Source: a virus
Direction: 5' to 3' (one strand)
Virus record (IMG/VR): IMGVR_UViG_3300047469_000262
Location: 1-45,197 of that record
Length of the DNA: 45,197 nucleotides
Shown in pieces: positions 6,924-13,722 of the stretch. Every line of letters begins with the position of its first letter. The first letter of the stretch is position 1. The translations under genes and the position numbers were made by a program. The notes under the pieces are model-generated. The model was not told where the DNA came from. It saw only the letters and a list, made by a program, of their open reading frames with translations, and did not search any database.

Positions 6924-7292
6924 ATGTATTTCATCAACGACAAGGGTGAGAAGAAAATCAAGGTTATGGGATGCGACGAAGAACTGGACGTTCTATATGA
7001 GTTTTGCAGGCTCTCCCGCAGATACGAGGACTGGGAAGACACATTGGCGTACGTAGTGCGGTTACCCGACGGCAGTTGTGCTATTGCCATGGAGGGTTCC
7101 ATTGGGCCGTTCTTCGCGGACGAAGAATACATGGCCTGGTTGGTTGATGAAGCCGAGACAGCACTCGGCAGTTACCGCAAGGCCCTCGCGATGCTCAAGC
7201 CCGACTACCGCCCTACCAAGAGCACCACCATCTCCTCGACCACTGGAAAGAACGGGCTCTCATTTGTCATCAGCATGCCGTGGGGTGCGTAA
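6924..7292 (+). CDS. Hypothetical protein related to the gene at 3751
   Basis: A 122-residue protein. Residues 44-95 carry VVRLPDGS and a helix ending YRKALAMLKPDY, resembling the 75-residue product of 3751-3978. The extra N-terminus is acidic and the C-terminus is Ser/Thr-rich. ATG at 6924 follows leader E. It opens a three-gene operon in which stops and starts overlap (TAATG, then ATGA). Function unknown. Confidence 0.72.
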   Translation: MYFINDKGEKKIKVMGCDEELDVLYEFCRLSRRYEDWEDTLAYVVRLPDGSCAIAMEGSIGPFFADEEYMAWLVDEAETALGSYRKALAMLKPDYRPTKSTTISSTTGKNGLSFVISMPWGA

Positions 7293-7552
7293 TGAGAGCA
7301 ACGGTATATGTCGAAAGCGGGTTCGACCGAACCGACTGCGAGCCCGGGACACTATGGGCGGTTCGAGAGCAGCTCTCCAACGGGTTGGCCAGCTATTACC
7401 AGCTGGAAAGCCTTAATAGGTTACTTTTTGTGGACGCCGTGGTGCCGTACCACCTCGCACCAGAGGCCCGGTACCTATGTAGAGGAGTCTACAAGTTGAC
7501 AGCGATATGCGGGACCATGCACGGAACGCGTTGGGAGCTCGAAAAGCAATGA
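7292..7552 (+). CDS. Hypothetical protein
   Basis: An 86-residue protein beginning MRATVYVESGFDRTDCEPG, not recognised. It has four Cys scattered along the chain and no membrane segment. ATG at 7292 overlaps the preceding TAA by one base, and its own stop overlaps the next start. Second gene of the leader E operon. Confidence 0.7.
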   Translation: MRATVYVESGFDRTDCEPGTLWAVREQLSNGLASYYQLESLNRLLFVDAVVPYHLAPEARYLCRGVYKLTAICGTMHGTRWELEKQ

Positions 7553-7746
7553 CGACCTTCGAGTACACCTTTCACCTTAAGCCTACCGAAGATGGGCGCT
7601 GCATCGTCGTAGAGACCGGCGAATACTGGGAGCCGCTCGTATTAACAGGCTTCCACGTCGCAGAAAACGGAGCTGAATGCTACACCGCCGAGCCAGAGGC
7701 CGCGCTCTCTAACCTGCGACGCCTAGCCGAAAGGATACCGTCTTGA
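7549..7746 (+). CDS. Hypothetical protein
   Basis: A 65-residue acidic protein beginning MTTFEYTFHLKPTEDGR: two or three strands followed by a C-terminal helix. It starts within the preceding stop (ATGA) and is the last gene of the leader E operon. Not recognised. Confidence 0.7.
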   Translation: MTTFEYTFHLKPTEDGRCIVVETGEYWEPLVLTGFHVAENGAECYTAEPEAALSNLRRLAERIPS

Positions 7747-7751
7747 AACAA

Positions 7752-7775
7752 AAGCCCCTCATGGAGGGGCTTTGC
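7752..7775. terminator. Terminator between convergent genes
   Basis: Stem AGCCCCTC / GAGGGGCT with an ATG loop. A-rich on the left and T-rich on the right, so it could serve both the leader E operon and the - strand gene 7777-8241. Confidence 0.75.
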
Positions 7776-7776
7776 G

Positions 7777-8241
7777 TCACTCACCTTCCGACTGGCGTTC
7801 CGCTATGAACCGAGCAAGAGCCTGTCGGTAATAGTCCTCCCCGACGTGACGGTATTTCATGATGCTCTCGCGGTCCTGCGCAGCTACCGCTTCGATATAC
7901 GCAATCTCATCTGCCGGACGGCGCCGCTTCACGATGTTCCACGTGTCGTTATGAATCAGGCACATTTTGGCGCACCCCGCTAACTCGCCGCAGAACGCAT
8001 GCCATAGTACGAACGGCCGCGTGCTGTATTTCTCGTAATCGAACCCGAATGCATCGAAATACGCAATCGATTGATAGTGCGACTCCGGCGTGGCAGCGTA
8101 CAGCTGCCCATTCTCGTCAACAATGTCGGTGTCGGTGTACTCGTAGTCCAGCAACTCTGCGAGGTTATACGACGCGGCCTTGCACGGGTCCGACGATTCA
8201 ACGGGCGCCGGCCGCTTTTTGAATTCAATAACGTTGCTCAT
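7777..8241 (-). CDS. Hypothetical protein
   Basis: A 154-residue acidic protein starting MSNVIEFKKRPAPVE, not recognised. It contains CGELAGCAKMC around residues 84-94, a closely spaced Cys cluster. The C-terminal third is helical. ATG at 8241 has a GAGAG site upstream, and a TATACT box lies at 8275-8280 on the - strand. It is a single-gene unit, convergent with the leader E operon and divergent from 8324. Confidence 0.68.
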   Translation of the reverse strand: MSNVIEFKKRPAPVESSDPCKAASYNLAELLDYEYTDTDIVDENGQLYAATPESHYQSIAYFDAFGFDYEKYSTRPFVLWHAFCGELAGCAKMCLIHNDTWNIVKRRRPADEIAYIEAVAAQDRESIMKYRHVGEDYYRQALARFIAERQSEGE

Positions 8242-8323
8242 GGTCTGCTCTCAGTCAACTCTAGCTATACGGAAAGTATACGGCCGCCCAAGCCTAAACT
8301 TTAGCCCCGGAACACTCGAAATA
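8242..8323. promoter_or_regulatory. Divergent promoter region with facing TATAC boxes
   Basis: On the + strand AGCTATAC ends at 8270. On the - strand TATACT spans 8280-8275. The two -10-like boxes overlap back to back between divergent genes, so they may compete or share an operator. Confidence 0.5.
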
Positions 8324-8557
8324 ATGACAACAATCGTGAGAATCATCTCGGCGCGCAGCATGCCGCAGTTCGTCGTGCGGGCTGAACCGGGGAGCAGCGT
8401 GAGCGTGACTGACCTAAACACGAATCGCGTGCACTACATCAAGCGCGAAGCTGACGGTGAATTCGACTGCGGAGGACTGGTTCCTTCCAGTCAGTTGGCG
8501 AAATTTATGAGGGGGAGCTGGGCCGAGCTCGACGCGGCGACGGCGAGCACTAGCTAA
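8324..8557 (+). CDS. Hypothetical protein
   Basis: A 77-residue protein starting MTTIVRIISARSMPQFV, not recognised. It looks like a small beta-rich domain followed by a helix. The ribosome site before ATG 8324 is weak. Its stop overlaps by four bases the stop of the convergent gene 8554-9405, with no terminator between them, so the transcripts probably overlap. Confidence 0.6.
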   Translation: MTTIVRIISARSMPQFVVRAEPGSSVSVTDLNTNRVHYIKREADGEFDCGGLVPSSQLAKFMRGSWAELDAATASTS

Positions 8558-9405
8558 TCGACTTGCAACGGAGGTTGCCATTGCCTGCGGTCGATACCTG
8601 TCGTTCGAACCAGATTTTCCAGGAGCGTCAGGTCTCGTCCAAACACGAATCCCTGCGCTTGGTTGACGACTGCGAGATTCACACGTCGAAGTTGGTCACG
8701 GGTAAGCGCGCGGCTATCGACTCGGTCGCCGATGCCGGACATTGCCAGCGCTGAAGCTTGCGAAAGAGGCAGCACCGTTATTACGTCGGGTGACAGGATA
8801 CCGGCGCCTTCGTAGATATTAGCCTCGCGTGGTCCGGTCGGAACGAAACTCACGGGATTGTCGGTGGTTACGAACGAGGAGCGCTCCGAGTCTCTGTGCC
8901 AAATTGTCCAGTTCAGTCGCAGAAACACTTCTGCGAACCTCGGCGCGTGGCGCAACATCTCACCCAATGCCGCACCTCTACCCGCTCTGGGGTCAGGTGC
9001 TTCGGGTACCGCACCCTCAAGCTCACGCCGCGCGTCAGCATCCCAGTGCTCTCTGAACGCACCAATCCACGCCGCATAGGCCGGTGTACGCGTGAACTGA
9101 AACGCGACATATGTGGCCAACGTGTGCTTGTCGTCGTCAGTCAGTTGCTCTTCGTCGTCGACCTTCCGGATGACAGCACTGGCAGCTGTCTCAACCTCGC
9201 CCAACCCTTCCTCGATGTTGAACACCAGCTCACCGTTCTCATCTTCGTACGCGTAGTAGTCGCGCCTGTTCGCCAACTGGGCTGGACGTTGCGCACGGTA
9301 TGCGTTTCGCATGCGGTCATAGACTGACAAGGACTCGTCCTCATCAGCACAAAACCCTGCCAGATAGAACCTGGGCACGAAGTGGTGTCGTCGTGGTCTG
9401 TTCAT
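8554..9405 (-). CDS. DUF4238 family protein
   Basis: A 283-residue protein. The N-terminal RRHHFVPRFYLAGFCADED, the following VYDR block, and the ATYVAFQFTRTP helix near residue 105 match the DUF4238 family as I know it. The biochemical role of that family is not established. I start at ATG 9405 with GGGGAG upstream, rather than at 9429. It is a single-gene unit divergent from leader F and surrounded by unrelated small genes, the arrangement of a lysogenic-conversion (moron) gene. A defence role is possible but unproven. Confidence 0.8.
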   Translation of the reverse strand: MNRPRRHHFVPRFYLAGFCADEDESLSVYDRMRNAYRAQRPAQLANRRDYYAYEDENGELVFNIEEGLGEVETAASAVIRKVDDEEQLTDDDKHTLATYVAFQFTRTPAYAAWIGAFREHWDADARRELEGAVPEAPDPRAGRGAALGEMLRHAPRFAEVFLRLNWTIWHRDSERSSFVTTDNPVSFVPTGPREANIYEGAGILSPDVITVLPLSQASALAMSGIGDRVDSRALTRDQLRRVNLAVVNQAQGFVFGRDLTLLENLVRTTGIDRRQWQPPLQVD

Positions 9406-9433
9406 TTGCAGTCTCCCCGTCGTTAGCAACAGA

Positions 9434-9514
9434 CACTCTACGCCTACGTGCGGCTAACTCGATTCGCTAGACGTTGTACGAGCATGTGCTCGCAACAACA
9501 GACTGGAGTTAGAG
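9434..9514 (+). promoter_or_regulatory. Leader F: conserved promoter motif plus 5' stem-loop
   Basis: CACTCTACGCCTACGTGCGGC (9434-9454, first seven bases shared with a lone half-copy near 948) is followed at 14 nt spacing by TAGACG (9468-9473), a stem-loop CGAGCA / TGCTCG (9479-9492), CAACAACAGACTGGAG and ATG at 9515. Confidence 0.62.
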
Positions 9515-9817
9515 ATGGACGCATTGAATTTCAACAACGCAAAGCGTGTCGTGCTGGGCCCGTTCGATAACGGCACCACTTACTACTCGCCGGAGCTGGA
9601 CCGGTACTTAACCGCAGCACAAGCCAAGCAACTCGAAGCGCTGCACCAGCGCGGGCGTGGCGCGGAAGACCTGCCCTTCGAAGGCAATCGCAAACAGCGT
9701 CGCGACCGCATGCGCTCCCTTCGCAAAAGCAATAAGGCAATGAAACACAGCGTTGTCCAAGCTCCATGGTTGCTCGTTGCCCTTTTAGCACGCGCTGAGA
9801 TGTTAGCTCGCAGCTAA
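9515..9817 (+). CDS. Hypothetical basic protein
   Basis: A 100-residue protein. Residues 55-75 are strongly basic (NRKQRRDRMRSLRKSNKAMK) and are followed by a moderately hydrophobic C-terminal helix (WLLVALLARAEML). It could bind nucleic acid or associate with the membrane. ATG at 9515 follows leader F, and a strong terminator follows at 9841. Family not recognised. Confidence 0.68.
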   Translation: MDALNFNNAKRVVLGPFDNGTTYYSPELDRYLTAAQAKQLEALHQRGRGAEDLPFEGNRKQRRDRMRSLRKSNKAMKHSVVQAPWLLVALLARAEMLARS

Positions 9818-9840
9818 GCGCGGCGATGAAGGTCCGCACA

Positions 9841-9862
9841 GCCCGCCTCGGCGGGCTTTTTC
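9841..9862 (+). terminator. Intrinsic terminator
   Basis: Stem GCCCGCC / GGCGGGC with a TC loop and TTTTT tail. It separates the leader F unit from the replication operon. Confidence 0.88.
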
Positions 9863-9866
9863 ACGT

Positions 9867-9993
9867 CCGTAATTTTCTGTAATCAAGCCTCTATGGTCTT
9901 TTGCGACGAAATGAGGCCGTTCAAGCTTTCCGGTGACTACACGTTGTTACCAGCCCTTGAGGAAGGGTTGGAACAACAAAACTGGAGAGAGTA
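9867..9993 (+). promoter_or_regulatory. Leader G: class I motif and 5' stem-loop of the replication operon
   Basis: CCGTAATTTTCTGTAATC (9867-9884) and GCCTCTATGG...TTTTGCGAC (9887-9907) match leaders C and D. A long stem CCAGCCCTT-GAGG-AAGGGTTGG (9950-9971) then precedes AACAACAAAACTGGAGAGAG and ATG at 9994. Control here would set the dose of the replication initiator. Confidence 0.62.
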
Positions 9994-10443
9994 ATGAACA
10001 CCGAAAACATCAGCACTTACGAAGAATTTTGCGCAGCAGCTCACGAAGAGCTCGCGGCTATTGCACGCGCAAATGTTGGCCGCGCACGCGCCGGCTGGTC
10101 GCGCTGGGATGACGTAGCAGACGCATCCGCCACCGGCATCTTGCTGTCCCTCGGCAAAGCGGTGCGCCTGCCGGACGTTGAGGAATGGCCCGGCGTGGCT
10201 CAAATCGACTACGAGCCGATTCCCGACCTGGAAAACCGCATTGGTCGTGACATTCTCGACCGCGACGGCCCGTTTAAATACGAGACAAATCCGGCTGTAG
10301 CGGAATCCCTGCGCAGCACCGACAAGCCCGTCAACTTCCCCATCTCCGCCCAAGGTCGCGCGACAATCCGCGCCAAAATTGCGGAGTACATCAAGCTTGC
10401 GAAGTGGCGTTTCCATAGCGAACAGCAAGTGCTCGCAGCGTAA
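9994..10443 (+). CDS. Hypothetical protein upstream of the replication initiator
   Basis: A 149-residue protein starting MNTENISTYEEFCAAAHEEL. The first 50 residues are helical and Ala-rich; the C-terminus is basic (RATIRAKIAEYIKLAKWRF). It sits 11 bp upstream of the trfA-like gene in the same transcript. In plasmid RK2 the gene upstream of trfA encodes a single-strand binding protein, but this protein does not look like SSB. It may be a replication accessory or copy-control protein; that rests on position only. Confidence 0.7.
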   Translation: MNTENISTYEEFCAAAHEELAAIARANVGRARAGWSRWDDVADASATGILLSLGKAVRLPDVEEWPGVAQIDYEPIPDLENRIGRDILDRDGPFKYETNPAVAESLRSTDKPVNFPISAQGRATIRAKIAEYIKLAKWRFHSEQQVLAA

Positions 10444-10454
10444 GGGGAACGGAC

Positions 10455-11429
10455 ATGCAAAACACGACACTACGCGACGAACGTCACGCACATTTCGAGC
10501 AGCTGAAAGCCGAAGGCTTCGAGCCGCGCGAGGCAGCACGCATCGCTAAGGAGCGAGCACTCAACGCAAGCGCAATCTGGGCGGCAGCGGTAATGGCCGA
10601 GGAACCGGCGCCGAACGTCGATGACGCACCGTATGTTCGCAAGGCATTGACGCCGGGACACTCAAAGGAAACGCGGGTTATCCCGTTTGAGGTTGCACGC
10701 TCGGCGCTGTTCGGTGTGTTCAACCCAAACACCGCGCGTCCGGAAGATGTGGTTGAAGCCGTGTTCCCTGTCTACGGAACTGACGGCGGCACGGTGACGT
10801 ATAAGGGCCCGCAGCTGCGGCAGGATGACCGGCAAGTGCTGCTTGAGGCACTCGAGCTCGAGCGCGAAACGCCGGGAGAGGCCCTCATTAAGCCGAACCA
10901 ATTCCTTGTGGCACTAGGCTGGAGCCGCAGCTCCCAGTCACGTAAAAAACTGCTGGAGTGCTTGAATCGACTGGCCGACGCTCAGGTGGTTGTCCACGTG
11001 AAGGAATTCCAACGCCGAGTCAAAACTCACCTGCTTACGAGCGTTGAAGATGAGCGGCCTGACGGGAATTACCTCGTGACGTTCCACGGCAATATTAGTC
11101 AGCTGTTCAAGGGCTCGTACTACACGCAGCTTGACCGTGAATACGAGCGCAATTTGGAGCGTCGCGCGGAGCTCGCTCGGTGGCTGATGGTGTTCTACTC
11201 GACGTACGAAGACCCGCTTCCGCTCCTGCTCACAACGCTACAAGAAGCTTGTGGCTGCAAATGTGAGTCCGACCGCGACCGGTACGATTTTAAAGACAAG
11301 GTGACCGCCGCAGTGAAGCAGCTCATCGCGGTAGGTTTCCTGAAGGCCGGCGGAATCACGAAGAAGACGGACGGCAAGGCTGGAACGGAGCGCGTATGGG
11401 TGAAGCGAACGATTCGGAAACACGTGTAG
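10455..11429 (+). CDS. trfA: TrfA-like plasmid replication initiator
   Basis: A 324-residue protein that matches the TrfA family by eye. The ALFGV block lies near residue 77 and TYKGPQLRQDD near residue 115. QFLVALGWSRSSQSRKKLLE near residue 150 corresponds to the first winged helix. GNYLVTFHGNISQLF, ARWLMVFYSTYEDPLPL and a KDKVTAAVKQLIAVGFL helix follow in the family order. TrfA binds iterons at oriV, melts the origin and recruits host DnaA/DnaB. The length fits, with a 70-residue N-terminal extension. ATG at 10455 follows GGGGAACGGAC. The operon has leader G and a terminator at 11455; iterons follow directly. No helicase or primase gene accompanies it, in line with reliance on host factors. 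Confidence 0.9.
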   Translation: MQNTTLRDERHAHFEQLKAEGFEPREAARIAKERALNASAIWAAAVMAEEPAPNVDDAPYVRKALTPGHSKETRVIPFEVARSALFGVFNPNTARPEDVVEAVFPVYGTDGGTVTYKGPQLRQDDRQVLLEALELERETPGEALIKPNQFLVALGWSRSSQSRKKLLECLNRLADAQVVVHVKEFQRRVKTHLLTSVEDERPDGNYLVTFHGNISQLFKGSYYTQLDREYERNLERRAELARWLMVFYSTYEDPLPLLLTTLQEACGCKCESDRDRYDFKDKVTAAVKQLIAVGFLKAGGITKKTDGKAGTERVWVKRTIRKHV

Positions 11430-11454
11430 CAGAGCAGGCGAAGCAATGAAGATA

Positions 11455-11480
11455 CGGTCCCTTTCGAGGGACCGTTTTCA
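11455..11480 (+). terminator. Intrinsic terminator of the replication operon
   Basis: Stem CGGTCCCT-TTCG-AGGGACCG followed by TTTTCATTTTT, 25 bases after the trfA-like stop. Confidence 0.88.
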
Positions 11481-11502
11481 TTTTTGAGCGCCGGACAGGG
11501 AC

Positions 11503-11593
11503 GCGCTTTTGACCGGAAAAAAGCGCGCTTTTGACCGGAAAACGCGCGCCTTTGCCCGGAAAACGCCAAACCAAGATGCGCTTTTGACCGGAA
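11503..11593 (+). repeat. oriV: Iteron array of the putative plasmid origin
   Basis: Three exact copies of GCGCTTTTGACCGGAA start at 11503, 11525 and 11578; a variant GCGCCTTTGCCCGGAA starts at 11546. Spacing is 22, 21 and 32 bp, so most lie on one face of the helix. Location just after the trfA-like gene, same orientation and 16-bp length fit initiator-binding iterons. They do not resemble the RK2 iteron, so binding specificity is probably private to this replicon. Confidence 0.85.
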
Positions 11594-12064
11594 CGAATCC
11601 CCGGAAACCTTTGCAAAATAAGGCTTTCCGGGCGCTCATTAAATACTACTTCTGACCGAAAACTTCACCTAGGAGACGGTAGAGCCTTGGCTGCTCGGCT
11701 GTAGCGTCTTTCTGCTGTGGCCGAATAGGAAGAACTTCTCCTATCTAGAGGGTGAAGCCTGTCCGACATTGGCCCGATTGTGAAGCCTCTCCGTTTTCGA
11801 GCGTGAGGCCTTTCTGTTTTGCCCAACCCCCTGACCGAAGAGCCTTACCGTCAAGGACTTGTGTTTGCCAGGGGTGTGCTGCGCCCACCCCCACTTCTCC
11901 TGAGTCAGGCGGCTGACTGAGATTGGGTTGCAATGGCGGCACAGCCGCCCTTTTGGCAACCAATTTTCGGGAGCACTTCGGTCAGGGGTGTTTCAGCTGC
12001 GCAGCAGCTGGCTGGGCAACCGCCTGCGCAGCAGGCCGACCAGCAAGGCTTCACATCAGTAGCT
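11594..12064. other. Non-coding remainder of the origin region
   Basis: No convincing gene. It holds an imperfect inverted repeat (CCCGGAAACCTT ... AAGGCTTTCCGGG, about 11600-11633) and an AT-rich stretch (about 11638-11648). A degenerate iteron TACTTCTGACCGAAAA lies near 11647. Three spaced elements GTGAAGCCT, GTGAAGCCT and GTGAGGCCT lie between 11751 and 11812. A GCAGCAG-rich inverted region lies near 11997-12035. The AT-rich stretch beside the iterons is the natural candidate for origin melting; I saw no clear DnaA box. Confidence 0.6.
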
Positions 12065-12149
12065 GCTCTATGGCTCCGTGCGACACAGTGCGATAGCTAT
12101 ATGAATAGTAAGCGTACTGCTTATAAAACAACAACAAACGGAGACCGGC
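12065..12149 (+). promoter_or_regulatory. Leader H: conserved promoter motif plus 5' stem-loop
   Basis: GCTCTATGGCTCCGTGCGAC (12065-12084) is followed at 14 nt spacing by TATATG (12098-12103), a stem-loop TAAGC-GTACT-GCTTA (12109-12123), ACAACAACAAACGGAGACC and ATG at 12150. The text GTGCGATAGCTATA recurs on the - strand near 28551-28565. Confidence 0.65.
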
Positions 12150-12494
12150 ATGACTATCAAAAACACACCTTCCGCACGCACCCTAGGATTTTTCACAAAC
12201 CGTGCGCAGCCCCTGTTCAACGAAATTGACGCCTTCCTATTCAACGTCGACCGCGCTAAAGAGCGTGACGAATTCACGTACCTGATGACGGAACTGCCCG
12301 ACGTTGTGAACTGGCTGGCAGAGCTCGGCACCCTCGGTCGCAACGCGACGACACTCGCAAATGGCCCGCTTGTTCGTGGTGGCGAAAAGTACGAGCCGGA
12401 AGGCCTCTACCTTGTCTATCGTCGCGCACGCTACTACACGCGCCGCCTCAAGACGCTTATCCGTCAGACCGCTCGTTTCTTCGTCCTTGACTGA
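12150..12494 (+). CDS. Hypothetical helical protein
   Basis: A 114-residue protein, mostly helical and basic in its last third (RRARYYTRRLKTLIRQTARFF). No signal or membrane segment is evident and I do not recognise a family. ATG at 12150 follows leader H, and a strong terminator follows at 12501. As the gene immediately after the origin it could concern plasmid maintenance, but only position suggests that. Confidence 0.7.
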   Translation: MTIKNTPSARTLGFFTNRAQPLFNEIDAFLFNVDRAKERDEFTYLMTELPDVVNWLAELGTLGRNATTLANGPLVRGGEKYEPEGLYLVYRRARYYTRRLKTLIRQTARFFVLD

Positions 12495-12500
12495 ACGCCC

Positions 12501-12526
12501 AGCCCCTCCGCGCGAGGGGCTTTTTT
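12501..12526 (+). terminator. Intrinsic terminator
   Basis: Stem AGCCCCTC / GAGGGGCT followed by TTTTT. Confidence 0.88.
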
Positions 12527-12568
12527 CAAAGCCGTCGGCGCCCCTCTAAATATATAAGCGCGGTCGAC

Positions 12569-12700
12569 TATACGCACATAGAAACGGGTGACGCCGGGCA
12601 CCTCTAGACCCACCGGCACAGGACAACAGTCATTCAGCAACAACTCCAGGCCATTCCCTGTTCGCGCATCAGAGCAAAAGCGCGTGACCTGGAGAAAGCA
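12569..12700 (+). promoter_or_regulatory. Leader L: long 5' leader with sequestered ribosome site
   Basis: A TATACG box (12569-12574) precedes a leader of roughly 120 nt. CTCCAGG (12644-12650) is perfectly complementary to CCTGGAG (12688-12694), which contains the ribosome site of the gene at 12701. An inner stem CGCGC / GCGCG lies between them. In this fold the ribosome site is paired, so translation would be off until the structure opens. Confidence 0.6.
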
Positions 12701-13309
12701 ATGAAACGCGCATTTTTGTCCCTCAACCAACCCCTCGACCTGGCACAGGAGGGCTACATCGGCAGCCTCCCCATCACTGAACAGGACTGGTTCCTGGCAG
12801 AGCATGTGGCCCACGCCCGGATGAGCGCTACCAGCCGACGTGGTCGACAGGTACCCCGCGACCCAGCGGCTCAGTACTGGCTCGAGCTCAAAGGGGCTAT
12901 CGCCGAGGTAACCTTTAACGGGTACATGTACGACCTATTAGACGCAGGGCGATACGTGGAGGACGAGCTCGGCATCTCGCCACTCGTGCACATTAAAAAC
13001 GACGACAGGCCCGACCTGGTCATCGGAGAAGCGCAGTTCGATATTAAAGGCTCTTCAGCGCTCGTTCCCGGCCGCAGCGTTCGAAACGACAGGTACGTCA
13101 CGATTAGCCAGAGCAAGGTCCGGAGCTACACGGCCAACGACTACGCAGGACTGGTCCTTGGCAAATCCTACGCTGATGTGCTCGATGTTTTCCTGTACCG
13201 AATCGCAAGCGTCTACGCCTGGGAGACCGGCAAAGCGGCGAACAGCAGGACCGGCGACTACTACAAAATCACCATCCCCGAATTTGAGCCTGACGCAGTA
13301 GCCGCATAA
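12701..13309 (+). CDS. Possible PD-(D/E)XK-type nuclease
   Basis: A 202-residue protein. Residues 63-72 (LKGAIAEVTF) offer a Glu in a helix, and residues 103-117 (RPDLVIGEAQFDIKG) give a PD followed nine residues later by D-I-K, the spacing of the PD-(D/E)XK nuclease core. A following ISQSKVRSY is compatible with the next core strand and helix. The family is not otherwise recognised, so nuclease activity is inference. It is a single gene with the unusual leader L and a terminator at 13315. A DNA-cutting enzyme under translational lock would make sense as a lytic or anti-competitor function. Confidence 0.5.
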   Translation: MKRAFLSLNQPLDLAQEGYIGSLPITEQDWFLAEHVAHARMSATSRRGRQVPRDPAAQYWLELKGAIAEVTFNGYMYDLLDAGRYVEDELGISPLVHIKNDDRPDLVIGEAQFDIKGSSALVPGRSVRNDRYVTISQSKVRSYTANDYAGLVLGKSYADVLDVFLYRIASVYAWETGKAANSRTGDYYKITIPEFEPDAVAA

Positions 13310-13314
13310 CCAAC

Positions 13315-13337
13315 ACCCCGCCCAGCGCGGGGTTTTT
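13315..13337 (+). terminator. Intrinsic terminator
   Basis: Stem CCCCGC / GCGGGG followed by TTTTT. Confidence 0.85.
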
Positions 13338-13346
13338 CATTGCGGC

Positions 13347-13416
13347 GCTCTACGGCTTCGTGCGTCACCACCCCGGCGCTATACGAAGCACCACCAACCG
13401 CACAATGGAGCCCACA
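13347..13416 (+). promoter_or_regulatory. Leader I: conserved promoter motif without an obvious stem-loop
   Basis: GCTCTACGGCTTCGTGCGTC (13347-13366) is followed at 14 nt spacing by TATACG (13380-13385). The short leader then reads ACCGCACAATGGAGCCCACA before ATG 13417. It keeps the promoter part of the family but has lost the hairpin. Confidence 0.6.
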
Positions 13417-13689
13417 ATGTCTGAATTACCACCGATTGCCACTCACGAATCCGGAAACGCCGCTGTTAAGCTGTACGCTACTGCAGAGGACTATCTCTTT
13501 ACAGTCACCGTCCGTGGCAAGACCGCCTCAGTCGGATATAAGAAAACCGCCACCGCCCGAGTCCGCTATGACGTTTATCAGGGTGACCCCGCGTTCTTCA
13601 GGAAAATGAATTCAACAGATTTTTACGACGTTGAGAAATGCGTGTGGCACTGCATTCGAGAGGCTGAATACAAGGAAAGCCCGTTCTAA
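13417..13689 (+). CDS. Hypothetical protein
   Basis: A 90-residue protein starting MSELPPIATHESGNAAV, apparently beta-rich in the first 55 residues with a short helical C-terminus. I start at ATG 13417; ATG 13405 is part of its ribosome site (ATGGAG). It converges on the integrase, with a shared terminator between them. Family not recognised; small genes here in phages sometimes act as excisionases, but this one has no DNA-binding motif that I can see. Confidence 0.65.
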   Translation: MSELPPIATHESGNAAVKLYATAEDYLFTVTVRGKTASVGYKKTATARVRYDVYQGDPAFFRKMNSTDFYDVEKCVWHCIREAEYKESPF

Positions 13690-13694
13690 TTAAA

Positions 13695-13718
13695 AAGCCC
13701 CTCAAGTCGAGGGGCTTA
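13695..13718. terminator. Bidirectional terminator
   Basis: Stem AAGCCCCTC / GAGGGGCTT between the convergent 13417-13689 gene and the integrase, with A-rich and T-rich flanks. Confidence 0.8.
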
Positions 13719-13722
13719 ATGT

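Noticed and set aside
11933-12229. + strand open frame across the origin region and leader H
   Set aside because: It runs over the conserved leader H elements and the start of the next gene in another frame; no ribosome site.
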